This document shows, piece after piece, positions 43,229 through 50,684 of a stretch of 64,000 nucleotides of DNA. Where the stretch lies: the NCBI RefSeq assembly GCF_046707225.1, contig NZ_JBJKOP010000036.1:1-64000 (forward strand), read 5' to 3'. Made by a program: the position numbers and the translations under genes. The stretch is from Caproicibacter sp046707225. GTDB taxonomy: Bacteria; Bacillota; Clostridia; Oscillospirales; Acutalibacteraceae. The notes beneath the pieces are model-generated. The model was given only the letters and a program-made list of their open reading frames with translations, made no database searches and was not told the origin of the DNA. The number at the start of each line of letters is the position of its first letter. The first letter of the stretch is position 1.

Positions 43229-43660
43229 TTAATTTTTCCATTTAAAAAGCAGAACGCCGCCGATCATTAGCACGACTCCCGCGAATTTCTGCCAGCAAAA
43301 AGGAATGCGGTCCGTGTCGAACCAGCCGCAGCCGTCGATGAGCGCGGCGACAACAAGCTGCGAAATCAGAATAATGGAAATTGCAACGGTTGGTCCCAGT
43401 CCTTTGATGGAGAGCATCACGGTAATCGTAATGACAATCCCGAGTAAACCGCCGAGCAGGTAGACTCTATTTACGCCGCCCAGTTCCGCGAAATTCCCTT
43501 TTCCAAGGAACAGCAGGACAAGTACGGACAGCAGAAACGCAATCCCCTGTACCAGAACATTTGATTCGTAAAGGCCGATCCGGTCGCTCAGGCGGGTATT
43601 CATAACCCCCTGAACGCTCATTGCGGCGCCCGCAAGAATGCTGAAAAGAACAGCCAGCAC
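43229..43660 (-). CDS. DMT-superfamily (DUF606/YdcZ) membrane protein
   Basis: A 143-residue membrane protein with four or five hydrophobic segments and the DUF606 opening FSILAGAAMSVQGVMNTRLSDRIG. This half-sized DMT family usually works as dimers; the substrate is unknown. GTG 43660 follows GGGAGG. Confidence 0.85.
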   Translation of the reverse strand: MLAVLFSILAGAAMSVQGVMNTRLSDRIGLYESNVLVQGIAFLLSVLVLLFLGKGNFAELGGVNRVYLLGGLLGIVITITVMLSIKGLGPTVAISIILISQLVVAALIDGCGWFDTDRIPFCWQKFAGVVLMIGGVLLFKWKN

Positions 43661-43732
43661 GTGAGAAACCTCCCAGACGATATTGCTATTATCCTTTCCT
43701 CAATCGAGCGCCGCATACCTTAAAAAACCTCA

Positions 43733-44455
43733 TCACAGGATTCTGCTGAGAAATTCCTGCGTTCTCTGTTCCTGCGGATGATCAAAAATCTCGTCGGGGG
43801 TGCCGGATTCAATCAGCCGTCCCCGATCCATATAAACAACTTTGTCGGCAACCTCGCGGGCAAAGCGCATTTCGTGCGTGACGACCATCATCGTCATGCC
43901 GTCGCCGGCCAGGTTTTTCATCACCTCGAGAACATCGACGACAAGCTCCGGGTCCAGCGCGGACGTGGGCTCGTCAAACAACATGATTTTAGGCTGCATG
44001 ACAAGCGCGCGGGCGATGGCGACCCTTTGTTTCTGCCCGCCGGAAATCATTGCGGGGTAAGTGTCCGCTTTGTCCAGCAGGCCAACTTTGTCCAGCATTC
44101 TTTTCCCCATTTCAACCGCCCGGTTCTTCGGCATTTTTTTTACCTGTGTCAGTCCTTCGATCACGTTATTGATGACCGTCATGTGCGGGAACAGATTAAA
44201 ATGCTGAAATACCATTCCGACCTCCTGACGCATCAAATTCAGCTTTTTGCTTTTCTGCGTATAGATTTTTCCGTCGATCGAAATGGTGCCCCGCTGTGCT
44301 TTTTCCAGAAAATTGACGCAGCGGAGCAGAGTGCTTTTTCCGGAGCCGCTGGGTCCGATGATGACCACCACTTCGCTCGGGTCCACATTCAGGCTGATAT
44401 TGTCAAGAACCTGATTTTTTCCGAACCATTTGCTCAGATTTTCAATTTTTATCAT
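43733..44455 (-). CDS. Polar amino-acid ABC transporter ATPase
   Basis: A 240-residue GlnQ/HisP-family ATPase: Walker A GPSGSGKST, Q-loop FQHFNLFPHMTV, signature ISGGQKQRVAIARAL, Walker B IMLFDEPTSALDPE, switch His VTHEM. Last gene of a minus-strand operon binding protein-permease-ATPase. Confidence 0.95.
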   Translation of the reverse strand: MIKIENLSKWFGKNQVLDNISLNVDPSEVVVIIGPSGSGKSTLLRCVNFLEKAQRGTISIDGKIYTQKSKKLNLMRQEVGMVFQHFNLFPHMTVINNVIEGLTQVKKMPKNRAVEMGKRMLDKVGLLDKADTYPAMISGGQKQRVAIARALVMQPKIMLFDEPTSALDPELVVDVLEVMKNLAGDGMTMMVVTHEMRFAREVADKVVYMDRGRLIESGTPDEIFDHPQEQRTQEFLSRIL

Positions 44456-44467
44456 AGGGAACCCTCC

Positions 44468-45130
44468 TTACGCCTGACGGCTGCTGGTCTTTAAAGCGTG
44501 TTCGATCAGGCCGGTAATAATCGTTAAGACGGAGGTCATTACCAGATAGAAAATGGCCGCGACCGAAAGCGATTCCATCAGCTTGAAATTCGCGGACCCG
44601 ATTTGCTTTGCTTTCAGCAGCAGCTCCGGGACTGCGATGGAACTGGCGAGGGAGGAATCCTTCAGCGCGATGATAAACTGATTGCTCAGGGAAGGCAGAG
44701 CTCGCTTAAAGGCCTGGGGAAAAATAATGCGCCGCATGACCCTCCATTTGGTCATCCCAAGCGAAACTCCGGCTTCCGTTTGGCCGCGGTCCACCGACTG
44801 GATCGCCCCGCGGAAAATTTCCGCGATGTACGCGCCGTTGTGAACGCCCAGTGCGACAAAAGCGGCGGGGAGGTTATCCATTTTCACAACGCCGACAAGA
44901 CCGTAATAAATCAGCAGGAGCTGCAAAAGCAGGGGAGTGCCTCGGATCACCCAGATATAGGCTTTTGCCGGGATGGTCAGCGCCCGGTATTTTGAAATAC
45001 GCATCAGGGCAAAAAACAGCCCGAGCAGAATCCCGATGAGGATTCCGAATGTTGTAACCTTTAATGTCATCACAGAGGCCGGGACAAAGACTCTGAAATA
45101 TTTCGTAATATATGTAATCCATTCGTTCAA
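44468..45130 (-). CDS. Polar amino-acid ABC transporter permease
   Basis: About 220 residues of the HisM/GlnP family with the EAA loop GVSLGMTKWRVMRRIIFPQAFKRALPSLSNQ. Several membrane segments begin at about residue 15. TTG 45130 lies 10 nt after GGAGGG; a GTG at 45148 overlaps that site. It is 12 bp before the ATPase gene. Confidence 0.92.
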   Translation of the reverse strand: MNEWITYITKYFRVFVPASVMTLKVTTFGILIGILLGLFFALMRISKYRALTIPAKAYIWVIRGTPLLLQLLLIYYGLVGVVKMDNLPAAFVALGVHNGAYIAEIFRGAIQSVDRGQTEAGVSLGMTKWRVMRRIIFPQAFKRALPSLSNQFIIALKDSSLASSIAVPELLLKAKQIGSANFKLMESLSVAAIFYLVMTSVLTIITGLIEHALKTSSRQA

Positions 45131-45150
45131 ATAAAACTCACCCTCCACGG

Positions 45151-45178
45151 CGATAGGGCCCGTTAGAGGGCCCTATCG
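45151..45178 (-). other. Intercistronic hairpin after binding-protein gene
   Basis: CGATAGGGCC and GGCCCTATCG arms with a short loop and no T tract. Like the livK-livH hairpin, it probably raises the level of the binding-protein message relative to the permease. Confidence 0.75.
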
Positions 45179-45202
45179 TGTCTCTCTCGTTTTCTTTCAA
45201 AT

Positions 45203-46060
45203 CTACTGAACCGTAATGTCCGCGCCGCCCTGCCATTTTTTGCTGATTTGCGTCAGCGTTCCGTCGTCGTGCATTGCCTGAACGATTTCGTTAAGCTTGT
45301 TTAACAGGGACGTGTCGTTTTGATTGACTGCGATTCCCATTTTTTCAACGCGCATAACTTTGCCAAGCAGCTGAAGCTGGTCGCCTTCCTTCATTTTGCG
45401 TTTGGCTTCCAGCGCAACCAGCCGGTCGGTAATGACTCCGTCGACCCGTCCGCTGATCAGTTCCAGCATCGTCGAGTTGTCGTCGTCGTAAAGAGCGCTC
45501 TCCGCGCCCAGAGTTTTTACATCCTGCTCGAAATTTGTGCCGGTCGCAACGGCGATTTTTTTACCGTTCAGTTGATTGGGATCGGTGAAGCCTGAATCGC
45601 TTCTTACAACTAATTGAGCCCCCGAATAATAGTACGGAGTCGTAAAATTGACGGACTGGAGCCTCTCATCCGTGATCGCCATGCTTCCAAGAATCGCGTC
45701 GTAGCGGCCGTTGCGCAGCCCTTCGATCAGACCGGACCACTCGCTGGTAACGTAATTCAGTTTGACGCCCATTCTTTTGGCGATTTCTTGCCCAACGTCC
45801 ACATCGAAGCCGATGACATTGCCGCTGTCATCTATGTAATTAAAGGGCGGGTAACCGCCGCTCCCGACCACCGTAAGCTTCCCTGCGTCTAATACGCGCT
45901 GCAGACTTGTGTCGCCGCTTTTCGGCGCACCGGCCCGGCCCCCGGATGTGCTGCCGGCCGACTGGCCGCCCTGCGCTCCGTTAGAGGTGGAACATGCGGA
46001 CAACAGAATACATACCGAAAGAGCAGCTGCGGTCATCCGGCCTATTTTTTTCAGATTCAT
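45203..46060 (-). CDS. Amino-acid ABC transporter binding lipoprotein
   Basis: A 285-residue family-3 solute-binding lipoprotein: signal with lipobox LLSACS (Cys ~23), a Gly/Ser linker, then VVGSGGYPPFNYIDDSGNVIGFDVDVGQEIAKRMG and GLIEGLRNGRYDAILGSMAIT, typical of polar amino-acid binders. AAAGGAG precedes the ATG. First gene of the importer operon. Confidence 0.94.
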   Translation of the reverse strand: MNLKKIGRMTAAALSVCILLSACSTSNGAQGGQSAGSTSGGRAGAPKSGDTSLQRVLDAGKLTVVGSGGYPPFNYIDDSGNVIGFDVDVGQEIAKRMGVKLNYVTSEWSGLIEGLRNGRYDAILGSMAITDERLQSVNFTTPYYYSGAQLVVRSDSGFTDPNQLNGKKIAVATGTNFEQDVKTLGAESALYDDDNSTMLELISGRVDGVITDRLVALEAKRKMKEGDQLQLLGKVMRVEKMGIAVNQNDTSLLNKLNEIVQAMHDDGTLTQISKKWQGGADITVQ

Positions 46061-46133
46061 TTTGGACTCCTTTCTAATAACAACTTAAAATTTTAGTTTT
46101 TGTTGCGAGTTGTAGCATCTATTAAAAATATAG

Positions 46134-46164
46134 TTCCAATTGATTCGCTAAGAACTAATTGGAA
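46134..46164 (-). promoter_or_regulatory. Dyad upstream of the amino-acid importer operon
   Basis: TTCCAATT, 15 bp, AATTGGAA, upstream of the binding-protein gene and near a possible -35 (TTGGAA on the minus strand). Candidate operator; no regulator is assigned. Confidence 0.4.
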
Positions 46165-46165
46165 A

Positions 46166-46212
46166 ATAATAACAGACAACTTACATATTCTGTAAAGTTG
46201 TCTGTTATTATA
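46166..46212 (-). terminator. Terminator downstream of KamA gene
   Basis: AACAGACAACTT and AAGTTGTCTGTT arms, extended by A/T pairs; TTATTATTTT follows on the minus strand. It isolates the KamA-ATP-grasp pair from the importer. Confidence 0.88.
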
Positions 46213-46246
46213 CCGGATTTTTTTCAGAATGTCAAATTTGCCGTTC

Positions 46247-47362
46247 TTATAGAAAAGGATCCGGGTAGCGGTATTGCTTCCCTTCAAAATTTTTCATGAT
46301 GGTTTCCCGGTTGTCCATATGAAGAATGTAATCCATGGAGGCGGGCGTTTTCCCCCCGCCCCCGGGCAGATCGATTACAAACTCAGGGACGGCGAAGCCG
46401 GAAATATATCCGCGGATTTGCTTCATCATCTCGATGCCTTCCGCAACCGGAGTCCGAAAATGGCCGATGCCGCTGGAAAGGTCGCACTGATACAGGTAGT
46501 AGGGGCGAACGCGGATTTGAACCAGCCCGGTAAACAGCCGGATCAGGGTGTCCCGCCGGTCGTTAACGCCGCGAAGCAGGACGCTCTGGTTCCCCAGGGG
46601 AATGCCGGCGTCCGCAATTTTTTCGCAGGCTCGGGCGGAATCGGGCGTAATTTCATCCGGGTGGTTGAAGTGAGTATTGATCCAGATCGGCTGGTACTTC
46701 TTCAGCATGGAAAGCAGATGGTCGGTAATCCGCATCGGCAGTACCACGGGAGTTCTGGTTCCGATGCGGATGATTTCCACATGAGGAATGGAGCGAAGCC
46801 TCTGAATGACTTTTTCCAGCCACTCATCCGATAAAACCAACGGGTCGCCGCCGGAAAGAAGGACATCCCGCACCTCCTGATGCCGTTCTATGTAGCCGAA
46901 CGCCTTGTCGAGATCATCGGCGCCCAAAGAAAAATCTTCGCATCCGACCATTCTGCGCCGGGTGCAGTGCCGGCAGTACATGGAGCATTGATGGGTCAGA
47001 AGGAACAGAACTCTGTCCGGATAGCGGTGCACCAAGCCGTTTTCGGGGGAATACCGGTCTTCACACAGGGGGTCCGTTTGGTCGCAGGGGTCGACATGAA
47101 GCTCAAGGATTGACGGAACCGCCTGCTTTCGAATCGGGCTGTCCGGCTGGTTCGGATCGATCAGGGAGGCGTAATAGGGAGTAATCGCCATACGGAAACG
47201 CCGCAGGCATTGTTCGATTTCGGCCTGTTCTTTGCCGGTCAGGGAAACGACCTTTGCAAGCTGTTCCGCGGTGGTGATTCTGTTGCGCATCTGCCATTTC
47301 CAGTCGTTCCACTGCTCGGGCGCAACCCCGGACCAGGGCGCGGCGTTATGATATCTGTTTAT
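46247..47362 (-). CDS. KamA-family radical SAM aminomutase, ATA start
   Basis: About 371 residues of the lysine 2,3-aminomutase family. The radical SAM cluster motif is CSMYCRHC; MVGCEDF, LLSGGDPL (SAM contact) and the family's PLP region follow. QCDLSSG and VIDLPGGGGK retain the two Asp residues that in clostridial lysine 2,3-aminomutase bind the lysine side-chain amine; these differ in glutamate 2,3-aminomutase, so a lysine-like substrate is favoured. The protein is shorter than LAM (~416). GAGGGG sits 7 nt before ATA 47362, which overlaps the ATP-grasp stop as ATAA. The next standard in-frame codon is ATG, 24 codons inside the conserved NDWKWQMRNRI segment. Confidence 0.88.
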   Translation of the reverse strand: MNRYHNAAPWSGVAPEQWNDWKWQMRNRITTAEQLAKVVSLTGKEQAEIEQCLRRFRMAITPYYASLIDPNQPDSPIRKQAVPSILELHVDPCDQTDPLCEDRYSPENGLVHRYPDRVLFLLTHQCSMYCRHCTRRRMVGCEDFSLGADDLDKAFGYIERHQEVRDVLLSGGDPLVLSDEWLEKVIQRLRSIPHVEIIRIGTRTPVVLPMRITDHLLSMLKKYQPIWINTHFNHPDEITPDSARACEKIADAGIPLGNQSVLLRGVNDRRDTLIRLFTGLVQIRVRPYYLYQCDLSSGIGHFRTPVAEGIEMMKQIRGYISGFAVPEFVIDLPGGGGKTPASMDYILHMDNRETIMKNFEGKQYRYPDPFL

Positions 47363-48399
47363 GGAAGGTCCCCTCGATTCAGAGCGACCGGGTTCATCCC
47401 GTATCGCACAAGCGCGCTGTTCAGAACGCTCAAAATCAGGGTCCTGTAATCCATGCCGCAAAACTCCGCCAGCATGGGGTAGTCGCTGTAATTGGGGGCC
47501 AGGCCGGGCAGGGGGTTGATTTCGATAAAATAGAGGGTCCCGTCCTCGGAAAGGCGGAAATCGATCCGGGCAAAATCCCTGCATTCCAGCGCTTCATAAA
47601 TTTCTTTTGCCGCTGTCTTCATGAACTTGCATAATTTTTGGTCCAGACCGGGCGGGCATTGGTATGTGACATAATCCCGATAGTTTTTCTTGACCCTGTA
47701 ACTGTAAATCCGGTTCCCGATCCCCTGTTGAAGATAGCAGATTTCCATCGGCTCAAACACGGTCAGCCGGTCGGCGTTCCCTAAAATGCCGACCGTGAAC
47801 TCGCGTCCGGGTATGTACTCCTCCAAAAGCATCGGTTCGTTGTAAAGACTGAAATTTTTCGCAAGGACTCCGTCCAGCTGTTCCTCGTTTTCCACCACGG
47901 CAAGCTCGCTGATTCCCTTGCCGGAGCCTTCGGAATCCGGCTTGACGATGAGCGGAAACCGGAGGGAAGCGTTTCGCCGAGTCTGCGGGTTTTTCAGGTA
48001 CTGATAATTGGGGGTTGTAATCTGATAGGTTGAAAGATATCGCTTGGCGAGCGCTTTGTCCAGCGATACGGCAAGCGTCGTTTCGTCCGAACCGGAGAAG
48101 GGAATGCCAAAAAAACTCAAAATGGCAGGGATCTGCGATTCCCTGCCTCTGCCCTGGGTGCCTTCCGCGATATTGAAAACAAGATCAACCCCGGCACTTT
48201 TAACTTTTTCAATAAATTCAGAGTCGGCTTCTAAAAGCTCTGCGCGAATTCCCGCAGACTCCAACACTTCCTTTATGGCTTTGATTGTTTCAAAAGAGTC
48301 GTATTCCGCCTCCACGTCTTCGGCCCCTGCTGAAGAACCCTTTTGCAGATTATAAGCAATTCCGACTTTTAACGGGGGAGGAAAGCTGTCATTTTCCAT
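47359..48399 (-). CDS. ATP-grasp ligase, D-Ala-D-Ala ligase-like
   Basis: A 346-residue ATP-grasp enzyme related to D-alanine-D-alanine ligase. AEGTQGRGRESQIPAILSFFGIPFSGSD matches the Ddl N-terminal binding loop, FPLIVKPDSEGSGKGI carries the ATP-binding Lys, LLEEYIPGREFTVGILG, and FIEINPLPGLAPNYSDYPMLAEF carries the metal-binding Glu/Asn. It lacks the close Ddl match expected for a cell-wall enzyme, and overlaps the KamA gene by 4 nt, so it probably ligates a carboxylate to an amine in a pathway with that aminomutase, perhaps a beta-amino acid (inference). Confidence 0.85.
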   Translation of the reverse strand: MENDSFPPPLKVGIAYNLQKGSSAGAEDVEAEYDSFETIKAIKEVLESAGIRAELLEADSEFIEKVKSAGVDLVFNIAEGTQGRGRESQIPAILSFFGIPFSGSDETTLAVSLDKALAKRYLSTYQITTPNYQYLKNPQTRRNASLRFPLIVKPDSEGSGKGISELAVVENEEQLDGVLAKNFSLYNEPMLLEEYIPGREFTVGILGNADRLTVFEPMEICYLQQGIGNRIYSYRVKKNYRDYVTYQCPPGLDQKLCKFMKTAAKEIYEALECRDFARIDFRLSEDGTLYFIEINPLPGLAPNYSDYPMLAEFCGMDYRTLILSVLNSALVRYGMNPVALNRGDLP

Positions 48400-48818
48400 T
48401 CAAAACACTCTCGTTTTCTTCATAAAGTTGAGAGAACCACCGTTTATTTTTGCTTGCTTCATTATAGCAAAATGAATGCAAAAGGAAATCTTGAAAAATC
48501 GCCGTTTCTTCACAAATGCGGCATTGTGGAATCGTTTTTCTCAAATATCCCGCCTGCCCTGTTACTTTCGAAGAATGTCTGGGCCAATCATCAAATGTCA
48601 AACTTTGTTTTAATTCTTTCGTGAGAGAAGCATTTATTTGGAAAGAGAGCGTTCCGCGCGATTCGTCTTTGCCTTCGAGAATAAAAAAAATAAAGCCTCT
48701 CCTTGTTGAACTGCCGGCTTTTCTGAAGTATAATAATTTTCGAATAAAATACCTTTATTTTCAGACGAAATCATTGGCTTTTCGGCCGTTTTACTTCCGT
48801 GAAAAGGTGGCTGGTTCT
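48400..48818. other. Divergent promoter region, ATP-grasp and MFS genes
   Basis: No gene is supported. An open plus frame crosses it but lies upstream of the MFS promoter and has no ribosome-binding site. A minus-strand TATAAT (48461-48466) with a poor -35 may serve the ATP-grasp-KamA pair. Confidence 0.5.
48706..48734 (+). promoter_or_regulatory. MFS gene promoter
   Basis: TTGAAC, 17 bp, TATAAT; start near 48741, about 78 nt before the inferred ATC start. It shows that the open frame upstream of 48741 is not part of the protein made from this promoter. Confidence 0.85.
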
Positions 48819-50069
48819 ATCAATATCCGCAAAGACCTGAACTTAAGATTTACCGCTTGGTATTCCTCGGCGCAGGGTTTTTACTGGTCTGCGTTTTGCA
48901 GCAGCCTGAATTTCGCGTCGGTGTTTCTGTTATCCAAATCTTTCAGTAACAGCCAGATTGGTATTGTGCTTGCTGCTGCGAATATTCTGGCGGTATTTTT
49001 GCAACCTGTGATTGCCGGACTGGCTGACAGATCGAAGAAAATTACGATAAACGGCATCATTATCGCTATGGCGGGGACAGCGGGCGCCTTCGCGGCGGCG
49101 CGGTGCTTTCTTTCACATGTTTCCCCTGTCCTGGCGGTTCTTTTTATTCTTGAGCTTACCATCCTTTTTAGCTTACAGCCCTTTCTGAATTCCCTGGGGA
49201 TGAGAATCATCAACCAGGGAGTTGAGATCAACTTCGGCCTTGCGAGAGGAATCGGGTCCCTGTCGTATGCTGTGCTTTCCATCCTTTTGGGAATTCTGGT
49301 TCAACAATTCGGCACGGATTCGCTTTCCGTAATTTCGGTTGGTCTTTATTCGGCGCTTTGTTTTGTGATTTTCTTTTTTTCAAAGCGCCAATTTGCTTTA
49401 AAATCCGGAACAGTCCAAGCAGAGTCTTTCCAGGGACAATTGGATTCTAAGAGCGCGAATCCGGAGTCTGTGCTTTCATTTTTGTCCCATAACAAACGAT
49501 TTGCGGCATTGATGGTCGCGGTTTCTCTTACATTTTGCTCTCACTCCATGATCAATAACTACTTTATACAGATTACGGAGCATGTGGGCGGCACCTCGAA
49601 AGAAATGGGGATCGCAACCGGGATTGCGGCGGCGATTGAATTGCCCGCGATGATGCTCTGCGATCTCCTCGTCAGAAAGATCCGCTGCAGCTCAGTTTTA
49701 AAATTCTCTCTCGTTTTCTTTACGGTGAAAACGGTGATTACTTTGATGGCAACCAGTGTCCGGATGCTTTATGCCGCGCAGGTACTGCAGTTTTGCTCTT
49801 ATGCGCTGTTCATCCCGGCTTCCATCTATTATGTGAATGAAGTGATTAAAGAAGAAGACCTGGCCAAGGGCCAGGCCTTCATGACGGCCGCAACCACCTT
49901 CGGCGGTGTTACGGCCAGCTTGTTCGGCGGGCTTCTTCTGGACAGCGAAGGAGTCGGAACCATGCTGCTGGTGGGGGTGATTGCCGCCGCGCTGGGCGCC
50001 GCAATCGGGTTTTACGCAACTCAAAAGGTTGAGGTTAAAGAATGCGCGCCGGACAAAACGCAGCTTTAA
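48819..50069 (+). CDS. MFS transporter, ATC start
   Basis: About 416 residues with roughly 12 membrane segments, of the MFS_1-like/LacY-like group: NLRFTAWYSSAQGFYWSAF, SNSQIGIVLAAANILAVFLQPVIAGLADRSKK (the motif-A loop), and RGIGSLSYAVLSILLG. AAAAGGTGG at 48802-48810 lies 8 nt before ATC 48819; relatives start directly before the N(I/L)RKDLNLR segment. GTG 48807 is within the ribosome-binding site. The substrate is unknown; the divergent KamA/ATP-grasp genes hint at export of their product (inference). Confidence 0.85.
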   Translation: MNIRKDLNLRFTAWYSSAQGFYWSAFCSSLNFASVFLLSKSFSNSQIGIVLAAANILAVFLQPVIAGLADRSKKITINGIIIAMAGTAGAFAAARCFLSHVSPVLAVLFILELTILFSLQPFLNSLGMRIINQGVEINFGLARGIGSLSYAVLSILLGILVQQFGTDSLSVISVGLYSALCFVIFFFSKRQFALKSGTVQAESFQGQLDSKSANPESVLSFLSHNKRFAALMVAVSLTFCSHSMINNYFIQITEHVGGTSKEMGIATGIAAAIELPAMMLCDLLVRKIRCSSVLKFSLVFFTVKTVITLMATSVRMLYAAQVLQFCSYALFIPASIYYVNEVIKEEDLAKGQAFMTAATTFGGVTASLFGGLLLDSEGVGTMLLVGVIAAALGAAIGFYATQKVEVKECAPDKTQL

Positions 50070-50091
50070 CCATGGCAGTGGGCGGTGAAAT

Positions 50092-50610
50092 ATGAAAGTT
50101 GCAATTTTGGGGTATAGCGGCAGCGGCAAATCGACTCTTGCGAAACGGTTAGCCGAATTTTATGGGATTCCCGTACTGTTTCTCGATACCGTCCGGTATT
50201 TACCCAACTGGGTGGAAAGGGACCGGGAAGAGAGCTGCTCCATTGTCCGGGATTTTATGAGCAATGAGTCTTGGGTCATTGACGGTAATTACAGAGAATT
50301 TCTGCAAGACGAGCGATTGCAGCAGGCGGACCAAATACTTATTTTAAATTTCCCCCGGGCAGTGTGTTTCTGCAGAGCCGTCAGAAGGTATCTGCAAAAT
50401 AAAAACCGAACCCGTGAAAGTATGGCGGATGGATGTATTGAAAAGCTTGATCCGGAATTTATCTGGTGGATTCTTTATCGGGGGAGAACCAGAAGCAGGC
50501 GGGACTATTATCGCCGGATTGCTTCGCGGTATCCTTCCAAAACCGTTATATTGAAAACCCGGAATCAGATTGAACGTTTTATTCTGGATGTTTTTCGCGG
50601 ATCACGCTGA
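50092..50610 (+). CDS. P-loop kinase, DNA topology modulation (FlaR)-like
   Basis: A 172-residue adenylate-kinase-like P-loop protein. Walker A GYSGSGKSTLAKRLAE at residues ~7-15, LFLDTVRYLPNW, WVIDGNYREFL. Related proteins are annotated FlaR/topology modulation but the true substrate is unknown. GGCGGTGA precedes the ATG, 22 bp after the MFS gene. Confidence 0.85.
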   Translation: MKVAILGYSGSGKSTLAKRLAEFYGIPVLFLDTVRYLPNWVERDREESCSIVRDFMSNESWVIDGNYREFLQDERLQQADQILILNFPRAVCFCRAVRRYLQNKNRTRESMADGCIEKLDPEFIWWILYRGRTRSRRDYYRRIASRYPSKTVILKTRNQIERFILDVFRGSR

Positions 50611-50684
50611 GTGCCGTTATCTGCATTCCCGTCGGGGATAAAAGTGAATCCGGGGCTTTAATCAGCCTTGTGTTGTTTTTTCTT

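Noticed and set aside
48516..48818. N-terminal extension of the MFS protein from ATG 48516
   Set aside because: Lies largely upstream of the consensus promoter at 48706-48734, lacks a ribosome-binding site and adds about 100 residues not expected in the family.
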